64,000 bases of DNA from Mactra quadrangularis. Lineage: Eukaryota > Mollusca > Bivalvia > Venerida > Mactridae. Shown piece by piece: positions 1 to 11,680 of this stretch. Both the position numbers and the translations under genes were made by a program. The notes beneath the pieces are model-generated. The model made no database searches and was not told where the DNA came from. It was given only the letters and a program-made list of their open reading frames with translations. The stretch covers positions 20,430,938 through 20,494,937 of the forward strand of contig CM046295.1 in NCBI GenBank assembly GCA_025267735.1, read 5' to 3'. Numbering within the stretch: position 1 is the stretch's first letter; the number at the start of each line of letters is the position of its first letter.

Positions 1-718
1 ATAATGGAAAGATGGATTCGCGTTCTAAAAGGACAAAGGGTCATCTCATCTGAACAAATTCAAAATCAACATTAATTAGTTTATCAACATAAGATTCAAA
101 CAGTAAACTTTAAGCTTTACCTTAAGTAAAATTAATTGCAGTTTGCATTATTAGTTTTTCTCTCAAAATTGTCAGAGAACTTTGAAGGGCACAGTATCAA
201 TCATATACAACTTGATTGGCTTTTTTCAGCAGTTAATGCAAATTAATTTTAGAAGTATATACACAAAATGTTTAACATAAGGCATTAAAATTCAGTTTCA
301 GCAGTAATTTTAAGATAACGTCCGATTAAATAAAAGCGTCAGCAGTAAACAAAAACAGTTTCAAAACATTCTTGGCACGCTGCCAACTGCACTACATATC
401 CGGGTTTCAAAATGAAATATAATAGTTTCAGCAGTGAATTAAGAAATAGACATGTAAGCCTACATGATGCAGCAAGTTGAAAGTTACAAAGTAAATATAT
501 CATGTATGTATAAAATTCCTCATAAAACGTAAATATCATTGTTATTAAAACAAAGCATTAGTCTCCAGAATTATCTGTAAAAATGATATGTAACAAAAAC
601 TTCAAATACATTTAATAATATAAAAATAGCACAATAATAAAAATGTAAAACTAAACAATTCTTAAATGTCACCGATGCATACATTTGCAGTTCAAAAACA
701 TTAAAAAATAAAATATTC
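1..718. other. AT-rich noncoding stretch
   Basis: No gene is recognised. The few short open frames are low-complexity and show no domain or splice-site support. It could be 3' UTR or intron of a gene left of the window, but nothing in the sequence decides this. Confidence 0.5.
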
Positions 719-977
719 TATACTAGGACGAAAAAGAAACGCCGGGTAACCTATAATGATTGTTTTAAGGGATAAATTGTATTATTGGATTATTATATTT
801 ATTTTTGTATGAAATGTCATCTGTATGGAACCAGCTGTTGAAGTTTCAATAGATTTCCGATGCTGATTATGTGAAAAAATACCCCATTTTAACGATGACC
901 CTTCTTGTTTTGCGAAACACGGCCGAACATGTGTTGCATATTTTATGTACCCGGCGTTTCTTTTTCGTCCTAGTATA
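719..977. mobile_element. MITE with 28-bp perfect terminal inverted repeats and TA flanks
   Basis: The ends at 721-748 and 948-975 are perfect inverted repeats of 28 bp starting TACTAGGACGAAAAAGAAAC, and both are flanked by TA. The 255-bp element has no transposase frame. A TA target-site duplication is typical of Tc1/mariner-type transposition, so this is probably a non-autonomous element of that kind. The superfamily is inferred from the TA only. Confidence 0.8.
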
Positions 978-1190
978 TATAACTATACATATATATGTAT
1001 ATAAACATAACAAAGATAAAAAAATAGAGTTGTATATATGTAACAGCAATACCAAAAATTAACGAAAATAACCCAACCTCAAGGAATCATATGAATTGTT
1101 AACTCTTAATGAAAATAAAAGAATAAAATTAACAGTACAGAACAACAAGAGCTGTCAGAGGAGACAGCATGCTCGACTAAGTAAGTATTT

Positions 1191-1400
1191 GTCACAGGAG
1201 ATTAGGTTGATGATAAGGAACATACATTTTAAAATTTGAAAATATAACCTTAACAAATTAAAAGTGAATAAAAAAAGTTAAAAGAAAATTTTCAAGTTCA
1301 TGCGAGACAATTTTGAAGAAAAAATGTATTTGAAGTTATGAACCTTGTCACATGAGATTTGGTTGATAATAGGGAACATATAGTTAAAGTTTGAAGTTAA
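1191..1400. repeat. Degenerate direct duplication, about 157-bp offset
   Basis: The segment beginning GTCACAGGAGATTAGG near 1191 recurs as GTCACATGAGATTTGG near 1348, with related AT-rich sequence after each. No coding content is seen. Confidence 0.5.
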
Positions 1401-2375
1401 TAACTTAAGAAATAAAAAAGTTATAATAAAAAATATTTTACTGCACAAAATCTTTAATCAGAAATATGTACGCCGACGCTAAGGTGAGTAGGAGAGCTCT
1501 CCATTTACTGAATTGTTTAATACATATATCTGTAGACCAACAAAACAAAAATAATTTGTTTCATAAATATATACAGTCCACGAAATTCTGATATGAAAGT
1601 GGTTGCCCAAACAGGTCAATTTAGCAGCAAGAACCATCTCGTGTTTGTATAAATTTGGTTGCCCAAAAGGAATTTTTGTTTCGCCCGAACTAAAGGTGTT
1701 TTTTTTCGGGCATTTTCCGATCAATAATCGATATGCATTTCGAAAAATCGATAATAAAGCCTATAAAGGTCAATAAATTAAAGTCACTGTTAAGGGTCAA
1801 ATTTGTGAGACGAACCTACTATCGTAAAAGGAAACGGGTGCGCTGTCATAATATGGACTGATAGGTCTAACACATTGATGGCATCCCCATTGAGGAAATA
1901 GCTCTATCCAACATTCATGACAAATATACATCTATTATAAGTTTATGACAACATAAATGGTCTGTATAGTACTGCAGAGAAGGTATCGATATATATCGGT
2001 GTATCGTCGATATTCATTTCTCAATATATATCAATATAGTCGATACCCTTCGAGTCCAATCAATGACAGCTCTACCAACCAGTAAGTTTTACTATACAAA
2101 CTTTTACGATAGTAACAATAAAATAGAACAAAAATATGATGTGTTCAACGTTAGATATATATAATGCTGATGTATTTGAAAGACCTATTGCATCAATATT
2201 ACATGATAATTGCATAGTTAATTGCACAGTGCCATCCATAATTACCTTTACACCCTTGTAAATGTTTGAGCTATGTTTACTATTACCAATACTTGAGAAA
2301 TTAAAAACATGCTTTCAGATAAATGCGTATAACAATAGTATTAAGTATCATTGCTACCCTTTAAAATGTTTGTCG
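1401..2375. other. Noncoding stretch with a small hairpin
   Basis: No gene is recognised. A short inverted repeat with ends GGTATCGA and TCGATACC lies at 1982-2047 and looks like a minute hairpin element. The rest is unstructured AT-rich DNA. Confidence 0.45.
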
Positions 2376-2492
2376 AGTTTAACGCCGTAGCAACACATTA
2401 TATAGGTCATATGACGGCGGTCAGTCAACCTATTCATTGCTCCTGGTCAGGCTAAATCTCTAGATTTAGCTGTTAACCAACTACTAAACGCA
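2376..2492 (-). mobile_element. SINE family A, tail fragment
   Basis: This carries the SINE-A tail (TTTAACGCCGTAGCAACACA, then GGTCATATGACGGCGGTCAG and the TAGATTTAGCTGTTAACCAA block) in reverse orientation. The tRNA-like head is missing. Fuller copies lie near 35.9, 42.7, 47.1 and 54.4 kb. Confidence 0.75.
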
Positions 2493-3022
2493 TCATATAT
2501 CAAATGTAACAATCTATTTTAACAATCCTAATAGTAATACGTAAATACATCTGAAATAGAATTTTATTAAGATATTAAGACAAATCAGTTTTTGCAAGAT
2601 TAAAGGTATTTTTTGGATGGCAGTGTAAATAAAAAATAATATGAAAAGGAATGTGCTGAAGTACGTGAGCAAATATGATATATAACAAATGTAATAATTT
2701 TGATTTCACGTCGCTTATAAACATTTTAGTCATATCAATCGTCCAACTTGGACGGACTCTTGGATTGGTCTAGAACGATATAGGTCCATACCTAAGCTTT
2801 CAACCTTGGTGTCCATGCATTGTTCTTCTAAATCTCTTAACCTAAGCTTTAACAAAATACTAACATATCCTTGCAAGACGTGACAATCGACCTACTTGAT
2901 ACTAAGGTAGGAGGAAGATTGGCTGTAGAAAATATTCCATAACCAAACTCAATGTTATGTATGTCTCGTCAGCTCGTCAGATAATCGAACCAACACATCC
3001 ATGATTGGTAGTAGGACTGAGC

Positions 3023-3238
3023 TTTTTTAACGTCGTATTCAACACATATTTAGATCATATATACGACGGCCAGCTTTCCCTACTATAGGTTTCCTGGACT
3101 TTCCTATCACCAGCACTAACTTACCCAACCACGAGGCCGACAACTCATGTATAGGGTATGACCTACCGCGACCGGACTCGAACCCGCGATCTACGGATTC
3201 GAAGTCAGACAAACTAACCACTACGCCACAGCCTGGGC
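3023..3238 (-). mobile_element. SINE family C (tRNA-like head), reverse orientation
   Basis: Read on the minus strand it starts with a tRNA-like module containing GGCGTAGTGGTTAG (A-box-like) and GGTTCGAGTCC-like B-box sequence. A body follows that shares GTACTGGTGATAGAAA-type and CGACGTTAAAAAA sequence with the copy at 34453-34664. It is not a functional tRNA gene, because the tRNA part is fused to a shared body. Confidence 0.65.
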
Positions 3239-3577
3239 TGACTGAGCTAAACAGGAAGGTTAAATATCATATATGGAATATCTGTACTAAATTTGAGATC
3301 ATCACAATTCTAATTTTTTCATGAAAATATACTTTGAATTATACAACAATAATAGGCACACGACCATATTTGACTATCACAGTATTTAAAGGCACACAAC
3401 GTTATTTGAATAATATTCTATACGTCTGAAGTTCTTTTCATAAACAAATATTCATACTATAAAAAAACTTACACAAAACAATGTATTAATACAGTAAATA
3501 AAAAATGATGTACATTTACAGTTACATACATGTATACAGATTTATAATTAACAAAACTTATTTAATAGAATGTAGTA

Positions 3578-3962
3578 TAGTGCGACAGTATTAACCTGAG
3601 CTTGAACTACCTTATTCTAATTATTACACACTTCACTTACATTAAATCGTGAGTCTCCGTATGCGTGTATACGATTATACATGTGTTTATAACAACCTAT
3701 GTGACAATAAACCGATTTTGCAATCATCGCATGTTATTGCACTTCTCTAATTTTGGACTCATTTATTTTTAGAAAAACACGTCAGTCCTATTATTGTGGC
3801 ACAGATTCTAAGTATTTAGTCTTTATTGAAAACGAAATGAATTGTTAATTGCGAAAGCTGCCGATAAAGTGTGTTTACAAACGAAGTCAAAAATAGACTG
3901 CAAATACTGAGTTCATTACATTCTTGCATAAAGGTAAAGCTCAGGTTAATATTGTTGGACTA
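3578..3962. mobile_element. MITE family G, copy 1
   Basis: The ends are inverted repeats: TAGTGCGACAGTATTAACCT on the left and AGGTTAATATTGTTGGACTA on the right. The body is about 385 bp, noncoding, and shared with copies at 11068-11436 and 33460-33877. The TA at both tips suits a TA target site. Confidence 0.8.
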
Positions 3963-4149
3963 TATATCACATTAATAATTAATCTGGGTCAACATTGGAT
4001 CATGTTTTACTGGTCATGTCGAAAAAAATGTTGAGCTTAGGCCACAACAAATTGATGATTTGTTCTACGGATTTTCTGGAAAATTAATTCAGTTGCTTTA
4101 TATAGTGGTTTGAACAAATTTTTATGAGCGAGCTAGAAAATAAAAATAT

Positions 4150-4155
4150 TTTATT
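4150..4155 (-). terminator. Poly(A) signal candidate for the zinc-finger gene
   Basis: AATAAA on the minus strand lies about 125 bp beyond the stop codon of the zinc-finger gene. It is the nearest canonical hexamer, but cleavage at this site is inferred. Confidence 0.45.
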
Positions 4156-4280
4156 TGTAAAAACGGTCAAAATAAGGTGCGAGCGAATCCAGAGAACACG
4201 TCATCAATTTGTTGTGGTCTTTTTTAAATTCTGACGAAATTTTAAAGTATATGACGTCATAACAAATGCATTATGGGAAT

Positions 4281-7200
4281 CTACACTGTTTTTGTTTTAT
4301 TTCTTAAGCTCCTACGGCATGTTCCGTTATCTTTGTCCGAAACGGACGAAAGAGTCGACTTTTTCTTCTTTTTGACCCTTACACTCTCTGATGATCTATT
4401 TGTTGACCTTTTACCTTTTCTTATATTTCCTCGTTTTATTTCATGAGTTATGTTCACATTTTCTTGTTTTACATCAACCTGTTCAGCAGAAACGGTGTCA
4501 GAGTTTTGTTTTGAGATCAACTGATGAGATGTAATGGCCTCGTGCTCTTGTTTGATTTCAGTCTGGTCGAACATTGGTGTATCTAGGTCAACGACCAGTT
4601 CAAGTTTATAGGTAGACTGAATCACCCTGCGTTGGTGAACTTTGCTTTTATAATGTCGTTTTAGACTTGCACATTCGATGAAGCTTTTATTGCATACGTC
4701 ACACGTGTAATTTTTCTGTCCTGCGTGAATCCTCATGTGAGCCTTTAAGGATGGTTTGTATGCGAAACATTTATCACACAGACTGCAGACGTGTGGACGT
4801 TCCCCGCTATGAACATGCATGTGGGTTTTAAGGTACCAACTATATAGGAATGTTTTTCCGCATATATCACAGCTGTAGGGTTTCTGGGCACTGTGGATTG
4901 AACAATGGCGTCTCAGAACGTGAGCGTTATTGAAAGCTTTATTGCAAGTATGACACACGTATGGTTTATCCTTTGGATGTGTGAGCTTGTGTTCCTTCAA
5001 TATGCTAGACGTAGGAAAACTTTTATTGCAGATGTGACATATATGAGCATTTCCGTTGGTGTGAAGCGCCATATGGGCTGTAAGACTTTCGACATTCTGA
5101 AAAGCGTGGTTACAAATACCACAACTGTATTTATGTGCTTCCTTACGCTGGTGCATGTCCAGATGGCGCTTTAGTGCTGCCTTGACGATAAACCGCTTAC
5201 CACATTTGGAACACATGTGATTTCGTTCGTTCAGATGAATTTTCATATGTAGCCTAATACTATCGGCGCATGAATACGATTTTTTACAAATCTGACAAAA
5301 GTAGTTCCGTGATTTCTTATGAATAGATTCAATATGGCGCTGGAGGTTTGAAGATGTCCTGAATGGTTGAGAGCATATCTCACACACATATTTCTTGACG
5401 TCAGTATGAGTTTCTAAATGACGCTTCATGTTACCTTTTTCTTTAAATGCTCGATTACATGTTGGACATTTGTAGCTTGGAATGAGGTCATGAGATTTCA
5501 TATGTCGCTTCATGTTACCTGTAAAAAGATTAAGGATTTAAAAATTATACATGAGTCTATTTTAAGTTTAAACATATTTACAGTGCAATCCATAATTAGC
5601 TTTAAATAGATCTACACTTATTTTAAATGTGCGATATATTTTTAGATTTTTTATTGATACTTGAGATATTAAAAACATAACTTTTGATACATGTGTAACA
5701 CTTACAGAGATATAAAGTATTATTAATAATAAGCTCTCATTTCAAAAGTTACAGTCTATTAAAATTGTGACTATATAAATGTGTAAAATAAATCATAAAT
5801 AACTTTCATTAATTTATCAATAAACAAAATAGGTATTAGTAATTATGAATTGCACAGTTTAAGAAAACTTTTGCGCTTTCTTCTCCAAAATTTTGAAAAA
5901 AAAATGTTAGAAAATTGTTAAAAAAATGAAATCAGTTTACTTAGAATCTTAAATCAAATTAAAACTTTAACGACTTGACTCCAAACAAAACTCACGGATA
6001 TACTAATATGTTTCTGACTCTGCCACATAACAGAAATAAGACATAAAATTGGTAGCTATACATTTATACGAGCGGTAGTCTGGTGGTAGGACGCGTCCTA
6101 AGAATCGAGAGATCATGGGTTCAAGAATCCCACTAGGGGCACCACTGCTAATTTCCTTGAACAATGAATTTTACTACGATTGCTTCACTTCACCCAGGTG
6201 TAAATGAGTACCTGTGAGGGTGGTATATTTCCGCTGTGCCAGTTCAAGTGTATAGGTAGACTGAATCACCCTGCGTTGGTGAACTTTGCTTTTATAATGT
6301 CGTTTAAGACTTGCACATTCGATGAAACATCATTAAAAGCCTCAATTTGACAAAGTTTGTGACAAAACATCACTAAAGGCCTCAATTTGACCCAATTTGT
6401 GACAAAACATCACTAAACACCTCAATTTGACCAAGTTTGTGACAAAACATCACTTAAGGCCTCAATTTGACCCAGTTTGTAGCAAAACATCACTAAAGGC
6501 CTCAATTTGACCCAGTTTGTGACAAAATTTCACTACAGGTCTCAATTTGACCCAGTTTGTCGCAAATAAATCACTAAAGGCATTTGGGGAATTGTCTAGT
6601 TAACAGTGGCGTAATGTTACACTGTTCAGGACAAGTCCGGTTAACAGAAGCATTATGTTATATTGTTCAGGACAACAACTTTTAATATCAAATTAATAAA
6701 AACAAATGTAAAAACAAAGTCGAATCATGAACTAAGATTAATGTAGGTCCTATAACTTGATATATGAAAAATAAATGCACAATCACACTATATAACATCA
6801 TGTGTGATGAATTTTATTTTGTTTTGTGTTATTGTATATACGTATTTATGGTGGAGGTTTTTTACTTACTTATTTTTTATAATTTATCTTTTTGTACAAC
6901 CCATTGAATATGTATTATAGAAATAGGCGTTAAATGAAATGAAGAAGTTTAAGTTTAAGTTTAAAGGCTTCAATAAGACCCAGTTTGGGAAAAAACATCA
7001 CCATATGCCTCATCTGACCCAGTTGATAGCAAAACATCACTATAGGCCTCAATTTTGACCCAGTTGGTGGCAAAAACATCACTAAAGGCCTCAATCTGAC
7101 CCAGTTTGTGACAAAACATCGATATGTTGAAAACCTTTTTTATGGAAAAGGAAAATAACAAGAAATCGACTTACCTGGTTGGGTAAAACCTTTGTTACAT

Positions 7201-8552
7201 ATAGTACACCTATAAGGTCTGTTCCCAGTGTGGCTGTTCATGTGTTTCTTCAGATTAGCAGAGGAATAAAACCCTTTACCACAAACAGTACATAACCGAG
7301 GCTTTATCTTCAAGTGAATCATTTTTTCATGGGCTAGACGGTTGCTAGGGTGACTGAACTTCTTATTACAAGTTCGACAATATAGTCTTTCCTCCCAAGT
7401 CAGTTCAGACTGCTTACGGCCCTTCCTCTTTTTAACTTTAGGTTTTTCTTCTTCACTAATTATTGCCGACTCATCTTCGTCATCACTATCATCATTATCA
7501 TTACTATGGTAATCATCATCACTTTCATCGTTTTCATCATCAGACACCACACTCCCGCCATTATCTGCTTCATTTTCATCAAATACAGGCAGTTTTTGTT
7601 TTCTTTCTCTCTGGTCAGCTGCATTTATATCTAACTCCAAGCTTTCACCATGTTTCTGACCATCAGCATTGACTTCAATTTCATCAAGATCGATTTCTTT
7701 CTTTATATCAAAACAACTATTTGCATCAGTAACATTTTTAACAGTTTGTACATTTCCAATGCCTTTGTCTAATTTTTTAGTGTTAGCATTGAACCTATGG
7801 TCGAGTTTTGCATCATGCATATGTTGGACTTCTTTCTCAAAATTTGAACTGCTACAATTTATTTCATTGTCAACATGTGCACCGTGTAAAATGTCATATT
7901 CATTATTTAACATTTGATTCTCAGAATAAGCAACCTCTGTTTCGAGTTCATTTTCTGTCTTTACATTGACTTCACAATTACGGTTATTATGGTTTCCAAT
8001 TAATGTTGGTGCATTTCTTTCTTCGCCATTTTCTATATTGTCAATAGGCTCTTGTTTAATGTGTTTTAATGCATAAACAAGCAAAGCAGTGTCTGTACCA
8101 TATTTAATAGCATCAATTGTTCCATGAAGTACATGTTCATTAATTACACTAGTAAAATTACCTGTTTCAGCAGTTTTACTATAGTCAAAAGTGCCATTTG
8201 TTCTATCCTTAAAATGTTCATTAATTTTGGTACAACCACCAGTTTCCGCTCTTTTTCTATGGTCAATACTGTCACTTGCTCCAAGTTGAAAATGTTCAAC
8301 ATTTTCTACACAACCCTGTGGGTCAGTTTTGGCTTCAGCATTGTTATCAGCGATACCTTCATTTTCATACAGTTGTTGGTCAAGTACATAGTTATAAGCA
8401 GGTTGTTCATCTTCATCAATTTGGTGATTAGTTTCTGTACCAGAATCATTAACTGCATAAACAACATTGTCATGACCATACACGCCAGAGTATGGTTTAG
8501 TTAGGTTAAGTGTTACTTTAGAGTTGGCATTTTCATCAGTTGGTAGGTCCAT
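4281..8552 (-). CDS. C2H2 zinc-finger protein with 13 fingers (two coding exons)
   Basis: The coding exons are 8552..7175 and 5518..4281 (2616 nt, 871 residues). The join is CAG|GTAAGT to AG|GT. It completes a split Gly codon and rebuilds finger 3 (C-x2-C-x12-H-x3-H) exactly across the border. The ATG at 8552 is the first after an in-frame TGA eight codons upstream. Residues 1 to about 390 are polar and probably disordered, with an acidic run rich in Asp, Glu and Ser near 340-370 and then a Lys/Arg cluster. Thirteen C2H2 fingers follow from about 391 to 753, many with the usual F and L core positions but with linkers poorer than TGEKP. The last ~118 residues are basic with KKKKK and RSLRNK stretches, probably nuclear localisation. 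The family is nuclear and usually binds DNA; the target cannot be read from sequence. No KRAB, BTB or ZAD domain is seen. Orthology to a named gene is not claimed. Confidence 0.9.
6068..6238 (+). mobile_element. tRNA-like repeat, SINE family D
   Basis: In the zinc-finger intron, a tRNA-like head (TAGTCTGGTGGTAGGACGCG, then GGGTTCAAGAATCCC) is followed by a short body. A fragment of the same kind (GCGGTAGGACACACC) occurs near 42968-43015. An extra A in the B-box-like part argues against a working tRNA. Confidence 0.5.
6239..6326 (-). pseudogene. 88-bp copy of the last-finger exon inside the intron
   Basis: This segment matches 4595-4682 at all but two of 88 positions, in the same orientation. 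The source encodes the end of finger 13 and the residues after it (SLKRHYKSKVH...YKLEL). The copy lies in the intron of the same gene and directly abuts a 40-bp minisatellite. It has no obvious splice sites of its own, so it is probably a recent partial duplication and not an exon. Confidence 0.85.
6327..6590. repeat. 40-bp minisatellite, main block
   Basis: About seven copies of a 40-bp unit containing CCTCAATTTGACCCAGTTTG and ACAAAACATCACTAAA stand head to tail, differing at a few positions. The first unit fuses to the exon-copy end at GATGAAAC. Confidence 0.9.
6590..6676. repeat. Short direct duplication, about 43 bp
   Basis: Two tandem units contain GTTAACAG, then TATGTTA/TAATGTTA and TTCAGGACAA. 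They sit right after the 40-bp array. The following 290 bp to 6960 is AT-rich, with no recognised gene. Confidence 0.6.
6970..7130. repeat. 40-bp minisatellite, second block
   Basis: About four further copies of the unit at 6327-6590 end 45 bp short of the splice donor of the first zinc-finger exon. A spurious short open frame on the minus strand is repeat-encoded. Confidence 0.85.
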
Positions 8553-8889
8553 GATGGAAACAAGTTGGGCTTCCTGTCAAACTAGTTACCTGTACATCTT
8601 CAAATTCAACTTACGCAATTTCATACCATGATGGAAACAGGCTGTCCCCGTGTCTATTTGTTTTCCTGTTCATCATAAAGTTTAACTTGTGCCATTTCAA
8701 TTTAAGTTCTAAGTTGAAACCTACAATGAAAATACTGTAATTTAAAAGTAATGTGAAGTTATGTATGGTGTTTAATGTTGCATATCAAGACAAATATTAT
8801 GTGATATTCAAATTATCAGTACTTTATATTTATCAGAGCGCATATAATCAAAAACTTTACAATAAAGTACTTGTCACAGGGTACAAAAA

Positions 8890-9140
8890 TATGCAGCTTG
8901 ACTAGAACTCAAGGCTTTCTTCCCACAATGTTAACAGGTAAGTACCACAACAAATTCCTCCACAAACTGAGAATTTGTCCAGAATGACCATTTAAGGAGC
9001 AAATATCCATTATCAAGCATTTCTCAATTGACCTAGTTACTAAGTCATGGCCCCACTTTGGGTCCCAAATGTCACAGGGTGCAGCCTGGGCAGGACTCAA
9101 ACCTGGGACCCTTTAATTTCAAGGTAAGTGCTTTCGGAAT
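8890..9140 (-). mobile_element. SINE family E, copy 1
   Basis: On the minus strand it reads GATAGCTCATTCCG, then CCCAGGTTTGAGTCCTG, then CCCTGTGACATTTG, matching the head and start of body of the repeat at 21199-21330. The A-box is decayed. Confidence 0.6.
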
Positions 9141-9194
9141 GAGCTATCAGGTGCTTACATATCCTTATCACTGTTTTGTGAACAGGTAAGCATA

Positions 9195-9446
9195 GACTGA
9201 TCTAGCGGAGGGGGGGTCAGGGGGGTCCAATTTCCAAATTGTACCATAGTGTATTTTTTGACTGCATTCATTTTTAGGTAGCATGAAGCAATTTTTCTCA
9301 GTGCTTAACATAGATTTAATGGTTTTGTAGCTTTTATTATTATTAAAAGGTTGCATTATTCTGCAAAATGTGTATAATGTGGTTGTGGTTCGAAAGTTTG
9401 GACCTCCCCCCCCCCCCCCTTAAAAAAGTTCGGATCCCCCTGGGTA
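9195..9446 (-). mobile_element. G-tract repeat family F, copy 1
   Basis: A dispersed noncoding element of 250-300 bp has C/G homopolymer runs at its ends and a shared middle (GTGCTTAACATAGATTTAAT, AAATGTGTATAATGTGGTTG). It is inverted relative to the copies at 9656-9952 and 54832-55125. Confidence 0.7.
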
Positions 9447-9655
9447 AGTACCGTGACACAACAATACAATATGGAAGGATTTATTACTAATACTGTACTA
9501 AGATCATTGATCATGTAACATGCCCAGCAGTCAAGTTAAGTTACAAGCAGGAGGCACCCCCATCAGCCATTTAAGTTTCTTACTCTACAGTGAAAACAAC
9601 AGTTCATGTAGAAGTTGACACATATAAGGTCGACCATGTAAATACTACATTTCGC

Positions 9656-9952
9656 AAGGACGGATCCAGAATTTTTTCTCAAGGGGGGGGGTCCAAACTT
9701 TTATTAAGGGGGGGTCCAAACTTTCGCATAACAACCACATTATACACATTTTTTTAAATAATGCAACATGTCTATAAATACAATACAAACTAAATAACCA
9801 TTAAGTCTATGTTAAGCACCGAGAAAATTGCTTTGTGCTACTTAAAATTACTTACAGTCAAGAAATACACTATTGGACAGGTACATTTTGGAAATTCTAG
9901 GGGGTCCGGACCCCCTCCCCCCGGTTGGATCCGCCTATGTTTCGACTCTTGA
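9656..9952 (+). mobile_element. G-tract repeat family F, copy 2
   Basis: The outer ends are inverted relatives (GGACGGATCCAGAATTTTTT and GGTTGGATCCGCC) with GGGGG runs just inside. The middle matches copies 1 and 3. It looks like a MITE, but no target-site duplication was found. Confidence 0.7.
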
Positions 9953-10138
9953 TAAAAGTTCACCACAAAGTTCTCAATGCATGGCATATTTTCTCTAACT
10001 TCTAAACTTATAGGCGTATTAGAAAAGTTTTTAAGTTGAAAGATCGATTGTCTTGCCAATATAAATGACTTCATTTACTAAATAAATTTTGTTTTGGGGC
10101 GTGTTATACAAAATCAAGCAAGTATAATAACAACTTAC

Positions 10139-10200
10139 CTGGCGAAAAGTTTTTACAGGTAAATTTGACAGGAAGCAACTTGAAAACAAATGGCGTATTT
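10139..10200 (-). other. Candidate noncoding first exon of the zinc-finger gene
   Basis: On the minus strand a strong donor context, CGCCAG|GTAAGT, ends at 10139, about 1.6 kb upstream of the zinc-finger start codon. No coding frame is needed there, so this would be 5' UTR. The link to the gene is inference from position and donor strength only. Confidence 0.25.
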
Positions 10201-10440
10201 TATCAAAGGGGCGTAACTACATCCGAGAATAATTTTTGTCTTCTGGTAGAGTTGTCTTTCTTGGATAGCGAGTTTCGTAAAACAACTATTTTCAGAGAAA
10301 TTAGGATGTTTGAAAGGTGAATTTTGATATAGATCTGAGTGGAAAGGCTATTCAGCATAATATTGGGCCAATGAATATTATGTGTACACTGTCTTTCCTA
10401 AAAATTACACTAAATGTCATGACAATATATTTTATTGATC

Positions 10441-10588
10441 TAAGGGTGCGTTGCTTAAGCAAATCGCTACGTATCGCTTTGTGTCCTGGTACCCAAAATT
10501 TTATGTCACACACTCATTTCTTTCGTTGTAAGTAGGGTACCAGGACATAAAGCGATACGTAGCGATTTGCTTACGCAACGCACCCTTA
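10441..10588. mobile_element. Hairpin MITE with arms over 50 bp
   Basis: The left arm starts TAAGGGTGCGTTGCTTAAGC and the right arm is its near-perfect inverse, ending GCAACGCACCCTTA. The arms are about 54 bp with a loop near 40 bp. The strong palindrome and absence of coding sequence mark it as a foldback MITE. A looser relative (GCTAGCGCTTTGTAGCGATT) occurs near 32.87 kb. Confidence 0.85.
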
Positions 10589-10659
10589 GTAAAAATATAT
10601 AGATAGACCTAACATCTGTTTTTTAACTATAGTTACACTAGGGTTTTTTACTTATAGTT

Positions 10660-10796
10660 CCATTTTTCTCAACTGTCAAAACATGGATAATTTCATGGTG
10701 ACTTCATGCTTTTTGGATAATACTCGTGATATTGAGATAGTGTGTATTCAATCAGCGTGAAAATATTCAAACTTGACAGTTGAGAAAAAATGTACT
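10660..10796. mobile_element. Imperfect palindromic MITE
   Basis: The ends TTTTTCTCAACTGTCAA and TTGACAGTTGAGAAAAA are inverted repeats about 100 bp apart. The interior is noncoding. Confidence 0.65.
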
Positions 10797-11067
10797 ATAA
10801 CAGATTGATTGCCTATCACAAGTTTGGAAAAATGTTCAGTCTGAATAGTACTCAAACTTATGACCCCTTACTTACAAGGTGAGTGCTCTACCCACTAAGC
10901 TTTCCAGTCACTTATACATCCAAACATATCCTTCTTCCCATAAAGTGAATAGCTAGGTAGTGTGACATGCTAAAAGAAGTAGGAAACATAAGGCCTATGT
11001 TATTTTTTTAAGGAAATGTGACTACTTCGTTGAAATATTCACTAAAAATTGTTTCAAAACTAATGTT

Positions 11068-11436
11068 ATAGTACAAAAACATTAACCTGAGCTTAAACTA
11101 CCTTATTATAATAATTACACACTTCACTTACATTAAATCATGAGTTTCTGTACGCCTTTATAACAACCTATAAATCAATTTTGTAAACATTGCATATTTT
11201 TGTGTACTTAAATTATGAACTTATTAATTTATGGGGAACACATTAGTCTGCAATATTGTGACACAGTTTTAAAGTATTTATTCTTATGAAAACAAAATTA
11301 ATTGTTCACCTCATGTATTCTGCCCAAAGTTTCTAACAAAGCGAAATTCACAATCAAAGACAAAAATAGACTGTAAATACTGAGTCTAATATATTCTTGC
11401 ATAAAGGTCAAGCTCAGGTAATTATTGTTGGACTAT
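11068..11436. mobile_element. MITE family G, copy 2
   Basis: Same ends (ATTAACCTGAGCTTAAACTA left, AAGCTCAGG and TTGTTGGACTA right) and same body as copies at 3578 and 33460, more diverged at the left tip. Confidence 0.75.
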
Positions 11437-11680
11437 AACAGAATTTTAAAACAGTTTTCTATTGAAGTTTGTAACCATAGGCAAATGTTGTTTAACCCTT
11501 TTATAAGATTGTATTGGTAAATTTTATGCAACTGTCTGTGGCACAAACATTAACTCCACTGATTTCGATACTTGATTATCAATAGTGATTTCATGAATGC
11601 TGTAGAGGATTTGAATTTGTGGAGTAAATAAATGTGTCACTGACAATTGCATAGAATCGTAGAAGGGTAGTTAAGTACTA

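Noticed and set aside
8124..8504. 126-residue plus-strand open frame
   Set aside because: It is the antisense shadow of the first zinc-finger exon.
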